Source: Fidelibacterota bacterium
GTDB lineage: Bacteria > Fidelibacterota > Fidelibacteria > Fidelibacterales > Fidelibacteraceae
Direction of reading: 5' to 3'
Length of the DNA: 64,000 nt
Assembly (NCBI GenBank): GCA_028718545.1
Contig: JAQULT010000001.1
Location: 86,206-150,205, forward strand
Shown piece after piece: positions 55,924-64,000 of this stretch (position 1 is the first letter of the stretch; the number at the start of each line of letters is the position of its first letter). A program made the translations under genes and the position numbers. A model generated the notes under the pieces. That model worked only from the letters and a program-made list of their open reading frames with translations, searched no databases and was not told where the DNA came from.

Positions 55924-57045
55924 ATGGCAAGAGATTATTACGATATTTTAGGTGTCGGCAAGACCGCAACGGCAGAGGAGCTGAAAAAGGCTTACCGCAA
56001 GCTGGCGGTAAAGTATCATCCGGATAAGAATCCCAATAACAAGGAAGCCGAAGAAAAATTCAAGGAGGCGGCGGAAGCCTACTCCGTCCTGTCGGATCCG
56101 GAAAAGCGGCAACGCTATGATCAGTTCGGCCATGAAGGGCTGCGGCAGAACGGCTTTGGCGGCGGAGGCTTTAGCGGGCAGGGCATGTCCATGGACGATA
56201 TTTTTTCACAGTTTGGCAGTATTTTCGGTGATGCCTTCGGTGGGGGTTTCAGCAGTTTTTTCGGCGGGGGCGCACAGCAGCGCAGCAGTAACCGCGGTGC
56301 GGATCTGCGCGTGAATCTGCGGCTTAGCCTGGAAGATATCTACAGCGGAGTCAAGAAACAGATCAAGCTGAACCGTTATGAACCCTGTAGTGAATGCCAT
56401 GCTGCAGGCGGTAGAGGAAAACGGACTTGTCCGGTCTGCCACGGGAGTGGTGAGATCCGTGAGCGCGTCAATTCCTTTTTCGGACAAATGATCAGTAGTA
56501 AACCCTGCTATCAGTGCCAGGGACAGGGCGTGATCGTGGATCAGCCTTGCCCGGTCTGCCGCGGCGAGGGACGGGTCCGTAAGGATGCCACCGTTTCCAT
56601 TGACGTGCCGCCCGGCGTGCAGGACGGGAATTATATGACTATCCGAAGCGAGGGACATGCGGGTCCGCGCGACGGTTCCAGGGGAGACCTGATCGTCATT
56701 TTCAAGGAAAGCAGCCACTCCGTATTTACACGCTCCGGAAACGATGTGATCCTCAGCTGCATGATCACCTGGCCGCAGGCCGTGCTCGGTGACGAAGTGG
56801 AAGTTCCCACGCTCAGCGGAAAGGTCAGTTTCAAGATCAATCCTGGAACGGAACATGGCAAGATCTACCGGCTGCGTGGCAAGGGTATGCCTCATTTGCA
56901 CGGGAACCGCTACGGGGATCAGCTGGTACAGATTCTCATTGAAACCCCCGCACATCCTGAACGGAACGAAAAAAACCTGATAAAAGAATTATATCAATTG
57001 TATTCGGATAAAAAAAATATTAAAATTAAGAAATTCACACCCTGA
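55924..57045 (+). CDS. dnaJ: chaperone DnaJ
   Basis: A 373-residue Hsp40 with all classical parts. The J domain has the HPD triad in [12 protein letters not shown] Gly/Phe-rich stretch follows (about 70-120). The zinc region has four motifs ([32 protein letters not shown]), and the substrate-binding beta domains complete it. The first zinc motif has Ala in place of the usual Gly. It follows grpE and precedes the ComEA/PilM-like genes by 13 bp. Confidence 0.97.
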   Translation: MARDYYDILGVGKTATAEELKKAYRKLAVKYHPDKNPNNKEAEEKFKEAAEAYSVLSDPEKRQRYDQFGHEGLRQNGFGGGGFSGQGMSMDDIFSQFGSIFGDAFGGGFSSFFGGGAQQRSSNRGADLRVNLRLSLEDIYSGVKKQIKLNRYEPCSECHAAGGRGKRTCPVCHGSGEIRERVNSFFGQMISSKPCYQCQGQGVIVDQPCPVCRGEGRVRKDATVSIDVPPGVQDGNYMTIRSEGHAGPRDGSRGDLIVIFKESSHSVFTRSGNDVILSCMITWPQAVLGDEVEVPTLSGKVSFKINPGTEHGKIYRLRGKGMPHLHGNRYGDQLVQILIETPAHPERNEKNLIKELYQLYSDKKNIKIKKFTP

Positions 57046-57058
57046 ATAGGGAAGTATT

Positions 57059-57439
57059 ATGTTCACTAAAAAGGAAAAAAACATCATTCTGATCATCGCC
57101 CTGGTCCTGATGGCCGGCGCGCTGTGGTCGCTCCTGCGAACCGTCGTGAAAAAGCAGCGGCCTCTCAGCAGCGGCGATATCCGGATGGAGAGCGCTTTCC
57201 AGCGTGAAGACGAACAGCGCAGCGAAAGCGATCTGCCCCTGAAACCTGTGGACATCAATACTGCCGGACTGATGGAGATCGAGGCCCTGCCTTATATCGG
57301 AATGGAAAAGGCGAAGGCCCTTATCGCTTACCGCGAAGAACACGGCCCTTTCAGCTCGCCCGACGAACTGACCAGGATCAAAGGTATCGGTCCCGCAACC
57401 GTGGAAAAACTAAAACCGTTCATTACATTACAGCCATGA
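57059..57439 (+). CDS. ComEA-like helix-hairpin-helix protein
   Basis: A 126-residue protein with an N-terminal transmembrane helix (about 8-26), a charged linker, and two helix-hairpin-helix motifs (about 64-124; DINTAGLMEIEALPYIG and LTRIKGIGPATVEKLK). This is the ComEA architecture, which binds double-stranded DNA at the cell surface during natural transformation; short relatives occur outside competence. The next three genes look like pilus-assembly parts, which makes a DNA uptake or pseudopilus role plausible. Confidence 0.82.
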   Translation: MFTKKEKNIILIIALVLMAGALWSLLRTVVKKQRPLSSGDIRMESAFQREDEQRSESDLPLKPVDINTAGLMEIEALPYIGMEKAKALIAYREEHGPFSSPDELTRIKGIGPATVEKLKPFITLQP

Positions 57440-57448
57440 GGAGGTACT

Positions 57449-58213
57449 GTGCAAGAAGAGCAATATTACAGTGAAAAATGGTCGTTTATCGTAAAATGGA
57501 TCGCCGTGATCCTGATCGTTATACTGTTACTGGTTATTTTTATTCCCAACAATATTTGGAGTGAAGAAGCAAGAATGCGCCAGCGCTCCCGGTGGAAAAT
57601 GGAGCAGCTCTGGGACGCCCAGCGTATGTACCATAAACTGACGGGTTATTATGATCCCGATATGGCAGGCGTTCTCTGGTTCGTTTCCGCAGTTCGGGAT
57701 TCCATCCTTGCGGACAGCCAGTATGTCGGCAAGCAACGAATCAATTATAAAGGGGAAAAACTTGAGATCACGGTCCCCCGTTACTGGTTCTCGGAATATG
57801 ACACCATCTTCTCCAAGCCTTATGAAGCCCGCGACACCAGTCTTGCCAACGTTTTTACTGCCGTGGAAATAAATTACGAAACCGGTCTTTGGGATACGAT
57901 CTTCCTGGACGAGAGCAAGGACCGCTATAAATATACCGACAGCCTTTGGGTCGGAAGCATTATTGATACCGTTGTGGATACGATTATTGAGCGGGTAACA
58001 AAATTCAAACGCTTCCGTCTGGCTGATTCCCTTCTGTATTGCCCCCTGACCGAACTGCCGTATGATGTGACCGTCAAAGGCGAAGAATCCGATACCGTCA
58101 TTATTCATTCCCCGATCAAAGGCGGCTATAAAGAACGGAAATTCCTGTTCTTTAGCTTTAAGGACAGCGGACACGGATCAATTACCAACGGAGAAATGTC
58201 CTGGAAAAGATAA
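57449..58213 (+). CDS. single-pass membrane protein, pseudopilin-like N-terminus
   Basis: A 254-residue protein of no recognised family. A transmembrane helix (about 12-32) is followed by an amphipathic, Arg/Trp-rich helix (residues about 40-62, RSRWKMEQLWDAQRMYHKLT) and then a beta-rich domain. The layout resembles a pseudopilin without the usual prepilin peptidase motif. The GTG start has GAGGAGG 5 nt upstream. It lies between the ComEA-like gene and a PilM-like gene with gaps of 3-9 bp, so a joint role is likely. Confidence 0.6.
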   Translation: MQEEQYYSEKWSFIVKWIAVILIVILLLVIFIPNNIWSEEARMRQRSRWKMEQLWDAQRMYHKLTGYYDPDMAGVLWFVSAVRDSILADSQYVGKQRINYKGEKLEITVPRYWFSEYDTIFSKPYEARDTSLANVFTAVEINYETGLWDTIFLDESKDRYKYTDSLWVGSIIDTVVDTIIERVTKFKRFRLADSLLYCPLTELPYDVTVKGEESDTVIIHSPIKGGYKERKFLFFSFKDSGHGSITNGEMSWKR

Positions 58214-58216
58214 ATT

Positions 58217-59107
58217 ATGATCACGCTCGCAGTACATCATGACGAGACGGTTTTTGTCTATTTGAGCGAGACGGACACGAAGAACATTAAGCAGCTTGGG
58301 TTTATTTCGCCGGATTTTCAATTCAACCGTGCATTTTTACACCGGCCCGATGCTCCGGAACAGTTTGGGAAAATGCTGGGAGAAATACTCAAACAACTCA
58401 AAATACCCGGCGATACGCTTTATATCTCATTTCCGGCCGATCTGGTTCACCTTTCCCGTTACGATGAAGTACCCGAGAGCGAGGTTCAGGATCTGATCGA
58501 CCAGGATCTCTGGCTGAATAAATTGAAATTCGGAGATGATTTTATCGAGCAAAGCGATTGTCAGGTAAGGCTGCTGCACAAAAAGGATAAGCTTGCCTTT
58601 CTGAATGCGCTCTATTTTCCCAAAGCGGTCTACGATATTTTCAGCGGAGCCAGCCGGAAACATCACTGCACCCTGGCCGCTATCGGTCTGAACCTGTTCA
58701 ATCTCGGGGAGCTGGTCCGGCATATTTCGGATACCGAACATAATATGATCCTCTTTCTTGAGGAGCAGTACTGTGAACTGATGCATATGGAAGGAGAGCT
58801 TCCCGTTGGCTATGCGCGCTTTGCCTGTACGCCGGGTCCGATGTTCTTCAGCGAACGCCAGGGAAACATTCCCGAAGAACTCTGTGAAATGATCGCCGGA
58901 AATACGGCGGAAGATCCGGTAAAATACCCGCTTTATGCGGCATCCTCGGTTACGGCAATCAAATATTTATACGAACTACGGCAAAGGATTCCGACACTGC
59001 AGATCGTGGACCCGCTATCGGTTAAAAGCGTCTACAGCAAACCGGAAACGGAATTTGACAATAAATACGACCCCGTATTTGCCGGCGCCCTGGGCGCTTT
59101 GTTATAG
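58217..59107 (+). CDS. PilM/GspL-like cytoplasmic protein
   Basis: A 296-residue soluble protein. Its segment order resembles PilM and the cytoplasmic half of GspL: an N-terminal ribonuclease-H-like strand set, YISFPADLVHLSRYDEVPES as in the PilM region that follows the first lobe, DLIDQDLWLNKLKFGDDFIE, then a second lobe with KAVYDIFSGASRKHHCTLAA and LNLFNLGELV. Sequence identity to known PilM is clearly low, so the call is structural inference. The next gene encodes a PilN/PilO-like protein, the usual partner. Confidence 0.5.
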   Translation: MITLAVHHDETVFVYLSETDTKNIKQLGFISPDFQFNRAFLHRPDAPEQFGKMLGEILKQLKIPGDTLYISFPADLVHLSRYDEVPESEVQDLIDQDLWLNKLKFGDDFIEQSDCQVRLLHKKDKLAFLNALYFPKAVYDIFSGASRKHHCTLAAIGLNLFNLGELVRHISDTEHNMILFLEEQYCELMHMEGELPVGYARFACTPGPMFFSERQGNIPEELCEMIAGNTAEDPVKYPLYAASSVTAIKYLYELRQRIPTLQIVDPLSVKSVYSKPETEFDNKYDPVFAGALGALL

Positions 59108-59115
59108 GAGGATTT

Positions 59116-60261
59116 ATGAAGATCAATCTATTGCGAGAAGATCAGATGGAAAAAGTCCCGCATCCGGACGAGGATAAGAATATGTTGCAATTTGACGATA
59201 CCTTTTCCGGAGGGAATGACGATTTTTATTTTCAGCAACCCGCGCCCGCTTCCGAGGAATACAAGCGTCCAAAACGCTCCCGTATCTGGCTGTTTATCAT
59301 TCTGCTGCTGATTTTTCTGATCGGCGGAGCCTTTATTTCCAATCCGCGCGGAACCCGTGACTTCTTTGTGAATATTGGAAGCAATGTTGTCATGCTCTGG
59401 GATAAGGCCGTTGACAAGATTGCCTCCTGGCTGCACCGCGGACGGGAAGCGGATATCATGGGACCGGTGGAATTACCGGAAAAAAAGGCGGAAGTCCCCG
59501 TAATAAGTAAAGCAGAGCCGAGTCCGAAGCCCGCACCCGAAGCCAAGATTCCCGATCCCGTCAAAACCGCTGCTCCCGTACGCCAGACCGTTACGGTCGA
59601 GAAAAAGGTGATCAAAGAAGTCATTAAGGAGAGCCTTGAAGAAAAGGTCCTGGAAAGTCCGCTTATTTACGACCGCATCCGGGATGAGCTTGCCCTGAGC
59701 AAACGCAACAGTAAAGCTGCGGAATATATATGGTCCAATCTGGCACGCGGCATGATCATTGACCGCCTGGATATCGGCGAAGACCGCATGAACATTGCCA
59801 TCATGTCTCGGAATCCCATGCTGCTGCAGACCTATGCCGGCCTGATCGGGCAGAAAGCAATATTCGCTTCCCTGCTGTCCGGTGAAACAGAGATCGTGGG
59901 AGAGTTCAACCGCATTCAAATGACCGCGGAACTGCCGTCCTGGGAAAAAACGGACCGACCGGAACGCATCTGGGATCTGGACGTGGAATGGTTTGACGAT
60001 TATCTGAACCTCGCCGCGCAAAATTCGGACGTGAATACGGAAATGGACCTTTTGGATTCCCGCACGCTCGAGGAAAGCATTCTCCAGCACGAGATCAGCC
60101 TCAGCATCAGCGGCGGTAGCAGCGCATCCATGAGCGTTTTTCTGCAGGAACTGAATGCCGTTCCGGCCGCTTTTGTCATACGCAATATCAGTTCCGTATA
60201 CGACGGGAAAGAAGAGAACAATTATATGGACCTTTCCCTCGTTTATTATGAAAGAAAGTAA
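59116..60261 (+). CDS. PilN/PilO-like bitopic membrane protein
   Basis: A 381-residue protein with a short cytoplasmic N-terminus that starts MKINLLRED, as many PilN proteins do (N-terminal INLL motif). It has a transmembrane helix at about 56-74, a Pro/Lys/Glu-rich linker and an alpha/beta periplasmic domain. Near the end, EISLSISGGSSASMSVFLQE resembles the PilO/GspM ferredoxin-like fold. GGAGG precedes the ATG. With the PilM-like gene it could form the inner-membrane alignment subcomplex of a pilus or secretion machine. The stop overlaps the rsmD start by one base. Confidence 0.55.
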   Translation: MKINLLREDQMEKVPHPDEDKNMLQFDDTFSGGNDDFYFQQPAPASEEYKRPKRSRIWLFIILLLIFLIGGAFISNPRGTRDFFVNIGSNVVMLWDKAVDKIASWLHRGREADIMGPVELPEKKAEVPVISKAEPSPKPAPEAKIPDPVKTAAPVRQTVTVEKKVIKEVIKESLEEKVLESPLIYDRIRDELALSKRNSKAAEYIWSNLARGMIIDRLDIGEDRMNIAIMSRNPMLLQTYAGLIGQKAIFASLLSGETEIVGEFNRIQMTAELPSWEKTDRPERIWDLDVEWFDDYLNLAAQNSDVNTEMDLLDSRTLEESILQHEISLSISGGSSASMSVFLQELNAVPAAFVIRNISSVYDGKEENNYMDLSLVYYERK

Positions 60262-60827
60262 TGACCAGAATTATAAGCGGGCGTTACGGGGGACTGCCGC
60301 TGGGCAATCCCAAACATGCCATTCGCCCGACAACCGCAAAAGTTAGATCCTATATTTTCAATGTGCTGGGTTCGCTGGAGGACTGCCGGGTCCTGGACCT
60401 CTTTGCCGGCAGCGGAGCCCTGGGCATCGAGGCGCTGTCCCGCTATGCGGAACATGCCATATTTGTCGATAAAGATCCGCGTTCCATCAAGCTGATCCGT
60501 GAAAATTTACGGCATAGCCGGATCCCCGAAGAACAATATACCCTTTTTTGTGCGGACTCCCTGTCGTACCTGCAGCGCTGTGAAACGCATTTTGACATTA
60601 TCTTTGCGGACCCGCCCTATGCTCATGTTTTGGACGGGAACTTTTTTAGCGCCTGCCGCGCACATTTAAAATCCGGCGGGATCCTGGTGCTGGAGTATGG
60701 AAAACGGGAAATTCCCGACAGCCGGGGATGGTCCGCGGCACGTGAAAAAAGAATGGGGGATACCTGTATAAACATGTATAACGTAGAGAACCCTTCTGCG
60801 GAAGAAAGAGAATTCGAAAAGAAATAG
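60261..60827 (+). CDS. rsmD: 16S rRNA guanine-966 N2-methyltransferase
   Basis: RsmD methylates G966 of 16S rRNA. The 188-residue product has MTRIISGRYGGLPL at the N-terminus, RPTTAKVRSYIFNVL, the SAM site LDLFAGSGALGIEALS and the catalytic DPPY in IFADPPYAHV. The start is coupled to the preceding PilO-like gene (TAATG). Confidence 0.95.
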   Translation: MTRIISGRYGGLPLGNPKHAIRPTTAKVRSYIFNVLGSLEDCRVLDLFAGSGALGIEALSRYAEHAIFVDKDPRSIKLIRENLRHSRIPEEQYTLFCADSLSYLQRCETHFDIIFADPPYAHVLDGNFFSACRAHLKSGGILVLEYGKREIPDSRGWSAAREKRMGDTCINMYNVENPSAEEREFEKK

Positions 60828-60839
60828 AAGGAGAAATCA

Positions 60840-63632
60840 ATGAAAATGATCCGATTGTTTGCGATCCTGAGCGCTTTGTTGTTGCTCCTGGGCTGCGGTT
60901 CCGATCTTGCGATCAACTATGAAAAGTATGAGCTCGGGAACGGGCTGGACGTGATCCTGCATGTGGATAAGAGCGATCCCATTACTGCGGTCGCCATTCA
61001 GTATCACGTCGGCTCCAACCGCGAAAAACCCGGAAAAACAGGTTTTGCGCATCTGTTTGAGCACATGCTGTTCCAGGAATCGGAAAATGTCCCCCAGGAT
61101 GCCTTTTTTGCTCTGATCCAGGATGCGGGCGGTACCTTGAACGGCGGCACATGGACCGACGGTACGATCTATTATGAAGTGGTACCCAAAAATGCACTGG
61201 AAATGGTGCTGTGGATGGAATCGGACCGTATGGGCTATCTGATCAATACCGTGACGCCCTCGGCCTTTACCAATCAGCAGAATGTGGTCGTTAATGAAAA
61301 ACGCCAGCGCGTGGACAACAATCCCTACGGCCACCGCGATTTCGTGATTGGGAAAGCGCTGTACCCCGAAAAACATCCCTACAACTGGCAGGTCATCGGC
61401 GAAGCCGAAGATCTGATGAACGCAACCATCGAGGATGTAAAGGCCTTTTACAACGAATATTACGGACCGAATAATGCCACGCTGGTCATCGCCGGCGATA
61501 TCGATCCCGCAACGCTGAAACCCCTGATCGAAAAATATTTTAGCGAGATTCGCCCGCACGGCGATCCGGAAGAACTGCAAGCGGAAGCGGCAGTGCTGAA
61601 TGAGACCAAAAAGCTCTTTCATGAGGACAATTTCGCCCGGGCAGCCCAACTGACCATGGTCTGGCCGACAGTGGAAGAATACCACGATGATTCCTATGCG
61701 CTCAGTTATTTGTCGCATATGCTTTCCGTGGGCAAAAAGGCACCGCTCTATAAGGTGCTGGTCAGGGACAAGAACCTGACGTCCTCCGTTTCTGCATATA
61801 ATTATGCAAAAGAACTGGCCGGAGAATTCTATATCCGCATTACCGCCAATGCCGGCAAGGATCTGAACGAGGTCGAAAATGCAATCTTCGAGGCCTTTGA
61901 ACTGTTTGAAAAAGAGGGTGTCAGCGACCGCGATGTAGAACGCGTTAAAGCCCGGCTCGAAACCGGTTTCTATAACGGAATGAGCTCGGTCCTGGACAAA
62001 TCCTTCAACCTGGCGATGTACAATACCTTTACCGGAGACCCCGGCTATGTTGTGAAGGATCTAAAAAAACTGCAATCCGTCACCAAAGAGGACGTGATGC
62101 GCGTCTATGAGAAATATGTGAAGGGCAAGCATTACGTTGCAACCAGCTTTGTTCCGAAAGGCGAAACGGAAAAGATCGTCGAGGGTTCGGAACGGGCGCA
62201 TGTCGTTGAAGAAGACATCAGGGACGCCGGCCGGGTGGAACAGGCACAAAAAGAGGATGAACCCGTAAAGAAAACGCCCTCCGCTTTTGACCGTTCCATA
62301 CAGCCGGGGAAAGGCCCCATGCCTGAAGTGCATTTGCCCAAAATATGGAATGCCGCACTGGAAAACGGCATTAGGATCTACGGTATCCGGCACAGTGAAC
62401 TGCCGCTGGTCAACTATGAGATCATTCTGCGCGGCGGACGCTTGCTGGACCGCTTTGATAAGCCCGGTGTCGCGAACCTGATCACAGATCTCATGATGGA
62501 AGGCACCAAGAACAAAACGCCGGAAGAACTGGAAGAGGCCATTGATCTGCTGGGTGCCAGCTTCCGCATGTACACCGGACAGGAGAGCATTGTATTGTCT
62601 GTCAGCTGCCTGGCACGCAATTTTGAAAAAAGCCTGGCCCTGGCCGAAGAGATCCTGCTTGAACCCCGCTGGGACGAAGAACAGTTTGAACTGGCCAGAA
62701 TCCGCACCATCAATGCCATTAAGCGATCAAAAGCGGATGCTGCAACCCTTGCAGGACAGGCATTCAGCAAATTACTCTACGGAGACAAACATATACTGAG
62801 CATTCCTGCCAGTGGAACCGAAACATCGGTGGAAGCTATCGGACTGGATGATCTGAAAGCCTTTTATGCGGCGAATTTCTCTCCCTCTGTCACTTCCTTT
62901 GAAATAGTGGGAGCCGTAAAACCCACTCGCGTAAAACGGGCGCTGAAAAGCCTTGAACGGCAGTGGGAAGCGAAAGAAGTGAAGATTCCGGAATACCCGC
63001 TGAAACCGGCTCCGGAAAAATCCCGGGTCTATTTTGTGGACATGCCGGGAGCCAAACAGTCCCAGCTTATGGTGGGTTACCCTGCGCTGGAACGCAATCA
63101 CCCCGATTTCTATCCGGCAACCGTGATGAACTATAAACTGGGCGGCGCCTTTTCCGGCCGCATTAACCTGGTTCTGCGTGAAGAGAAAGGCTACACCTAC
63201 GGAGCCCGTTCCGGATTCAGCGGTACAAAGACCCCGGGACCTTTTTATGTGTCAACCAGTGTAGGTTCCGCCACGACCCTGGAATCGCTGGAGATCATCC
63301 GCGATCTGATGAAGGAATACCGAAAAGGCGTTTCCGAAGAAGACCTGACCTTTACGAAAAACGCCATTCTGAAGTCCAATGCGCGGAAATTCGAGACCCT
63401 TTCGGACCTGATGAGCGTGCTGTGGATGGTGGATTATTACGGTAAGGATGCGGATTATATTCGCGAAGAAGAAAATATTACGCGCGAAATGACGCTGGAA
63501 CAACACAAGGAATTGGCGCAGCGCTATCTCTGCCCGGATAAAATGTACTATCTGGTCGTCGGCGATGCCGAAACCCAGCTGCCCCTCATGGAAAAGCTCG
63601 GATTCGGAAAGCCGGTGCTGCTGGATCTGTGA
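60840..63632 (+). CDS. M16-family zinc peptidase lipoprotein
   Basis: A 930-residue two-unit pitrilysin-type peptidase. The N-terminus is a lipoprotein signal with LLLLGC (C19 lipidated). The first unit has the inverted zinc motif H71-L-F-E74-H75 and a downstream NEKRQRVDNNPYGH for the third ligand region. The second unit (from about 495) keeps the fold but has no HxxEH motif, as usual for the non-catalytic half. It is likely periplasmic or outer-membrane-attached and digests peptides. AAGGAG precedes the ATG. It is last in the operon and is closed by a strong terminator. Confidence 0.94.
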   Translation: MKMIRLFAILSALLLLLGCGSDLAINYEKYELGNGLDVILHVDKSDPITAVAIQYHVGSNREKPGKTGFAHLFEHMLFQESENVPQDAFFALIQDAGGTLNGGTWTDGTIYYEVVPKNALEMVLWMESDRMGYLINTVTPSAFTNQQNVVVNEKRQRVDNNPYGHRDFVIGKALYPEKHPYNWQVIGEAEDLMNATIEDVKAFYNEYYGPNNATLVIAGDIDPATLKPLIEKYFSEIRPHGDPEELQAEAAVLNETKKLFHEDNFARAAQLTMVWPTVEEYHDDSYALSYLSHMLSVGKKAPLYKVLVRDKNLTSSVSAYNYAKELAGEFYIRITANAGKDLNEVENAIFEAFELFEKEGVSDRDVERVKARLETGFYNGMSSVLDKSFNLAMYNTFTGDPGYVVKDLKKLQSVTKEDVMRVYEKYVKGKHYVATSFVPKGETEKIVEGSERAHVVEEDIRDAGRVEQAQKEDEPVKKTPSAFDRSIQPGKGPMPEVHLPKIWNAALENGIRIYGIRHSELPLVNYEIILRGGRLLDRFDKPGVANLITDLMMEGTKNKTPEELEEAIDLLGASFRMYTGQESIVLSVSCLARNFEKSLALAEEILLEPRWDEEQFELARIRTINAIKRSKADAATLAGQAFSKLLYGDKHILSIPASGTETSVEAIGLDDLKAFYAANFSPSVTSFEIVGAVKPTRVKRALKSLERQWEAKEVKIPEYPLKPAPEKSRVYFVDMPGAKQSQLMVGYPALERNHPDFYPATVMNYKLGGAFSGRINLVLREEKGYTYGARSGFSGTKTPGPFYVSTSVGSATTLESLEIIRDLMKEYRKGVSEEDLTFTKNAILKSNARKFETLSDLMSVLWMVDYYGKDADYIREEENITREMTLEQHKELAQRYLCPDKMYYLVVGDAETQLPLMEKLGFGKPVLLDL

Positions 63633-63647
63633 TCAATGCAGGAATTC

Positions 63648-63675
63648 AAAAAAGGCGGCGTTGCCGCCTTTTTTG
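63648..63675 (+). terminator. Rho-independent terminator after M16 peptidase
   Basis: GGCGGC (63654-63659) pairs with GCCGCC around a short GTT-type loop, flanked by six As before and six Ts after, 15 bp beyond the peptidase stop codon. The A-tract makes it usable from both directions. Confidence 0.9.
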
Positions 63676-63677
63676 TT

Positions 63678-63729
63678 GAGAAGGAGGGTGGGAGAGGAGG
63701 AAAGGAGGGGAAGGGGAGTTAGGGGGAGG
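63678..63729 (+). repeat. polypurine, G-run-rich tract
   Basis: About 50 bases made almost only of A and G, with runs GGG, GGG, GGGG, GGGG and GGGGG close enough to allow G-quadruplex folding. It lies directly after the terminator and before the last minus-strand gene. No coding potential is claimed. Confidence 0.6.
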
Positions 63730-63754
63730 CGGTGAGTAGAAAAGTAGTACTCAA

Positions 63755-64000
63755 TTATTTCTTCAAATCCCATTTATCTGCAGAGCGGCGCATATTAACA
63801 AGCATACCAATGATTTGTTCATAGCTTTGCCGGTATATTTTATGCGTTGCTTCGTCCATATAGTTGCATTTCAAGGCCGTATCCAGCCAATGCTGCGTTT
63901 CGGCAGCTTCGCCCTCGCTGATGTTCAATTTAGCTGCCAGTGTTTTTGGATATATTCTGCTTCTGTACGCTTCGGCAATGTTCGAACAGACCGATCTTGA
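63755..64000 (-). CDS. four-helix-bundle (S23/Avd-like) protein, C-terminal part
   Basis: The last 81 codons and the TAA stop (63755-63757) of a minus-strand gene whose start lies beyond the window. The visible product begins SRSVCSNIAEAYRSRIYPK and continues with KLNISEGEAAETQHWLDTAL and NYMDEATHKIYR. This is the pattern of the four-helix-bundle family first found in 23S rRNA intervening sequences and related to the Avd accessory protein of diversity-generating retroelements. Most chromosomal copies stand alone with unknown function. It is convergent with the M16 gene. Confidence 0.82.
   Translation of the reverse strand, partial: SRSVCSNIAEAYRSRIYPKTLAAKLNISEGEAAETQHWLDTALKCNYMDEATHKIYRQSYEQIIGMLVNMRRSADKWDLKK

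Overview
The window reads as one chromosomal contig from an uncultured-type bacterium of the FCB group, with roughly 50% GC and dense coding. The main lineage clue is two proteins ending in the type IX secretion (Por) sorting domain with its YPNPFNP signature (1296-4115 and 30301-33537). Candidate lineages such as Marinimicrobia, KSB1, Cloacimonadota or Calditrichota would fit, but nothing here settles the phylum. A two-subunit class I fumarase, a 2-oxoacid:ferredoxin oxidoreductase and iron-sulfur-rich oxidoreductases suggest anaerobic or micro-oxic metabolism. No rRNA, tRNA, CRISPR array, prophage or intact transposon was found.

Layout. 1-1.1 kb: start of a DUF1295 membrane protein, an array of short hairpins, and an IS200/RAYT-like transposase homologue that has lost its catalytic residues. 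1.3-9.9 kb: an alpha-glucan locus (type IX-exported GH13 amylase, secreted cyclomaltodextrinase-like GH13, glycan-binding-module esterase) with a GltS-like symporter and an orphan sensor kinase, and a CRP-type palindrome upstream of the amylase. 9.9-15.4 kb: recG, then a convergent two-gene FAD/Fe-S amino acid dehydrogenase operon. 15.6-20.6 kb: a four-gene exopolysaccharide operon (pseudo-REC/pseudo-GGDEF regulator, membrane HEAT protein, processive GT2, TPR-YaiO outer membrane protein). 20.7-28.5 kb: malic enzyme, a large hybrid sensor kinase, an HD hydrolase, a sodium/solute symporter and a flavodoxin. 28.5-33.5 kb: tandem GHL10 hydrolases.

From 33.6 to 46.4 kb nearly everything is on the minus strand: rnc, rpmF, yceD, a SPOR lipoprotein, ndk with a cyclic-2,3-diphosphoglycerate synthetase homologue, lon, a BaiN-type flavoprotein, fumarase and KorAB. 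From 46.6 kb the genes are on the plus strand: EamA transporter, homocysteine methyltransferase, ElbB, mnmA, panBCD, a GlmU-type uridylyltransferase, a LytR_C protein, rsfS, grpE, dnaJ, a ComEA/PilM/PilO-like operon, rsmD and an M16 peptidase lipoprotein closed by a clear terminator. The window ends inside a four-helix-bundle protein gene.

The most striking non-coding structure is a long inverted repeat. Its arms at 41.8-42.3 kb and 49.1-49.7 kb share a 280-bp block that is identical by direct reading. They enclose the 6.9-kb fumarase-to-ElbB segment. Both arms, and a third site at 12.15 kb, carry short TGAGTCA arrays placed at gene 3' ends. The best candidates for undescribed biology are the exopolysaccharide operon with its dead signalling domains, the divergent type IV pilus-like operon, the inverted-repeat-bounded segment, and the dead transposase beside its hairpin array.
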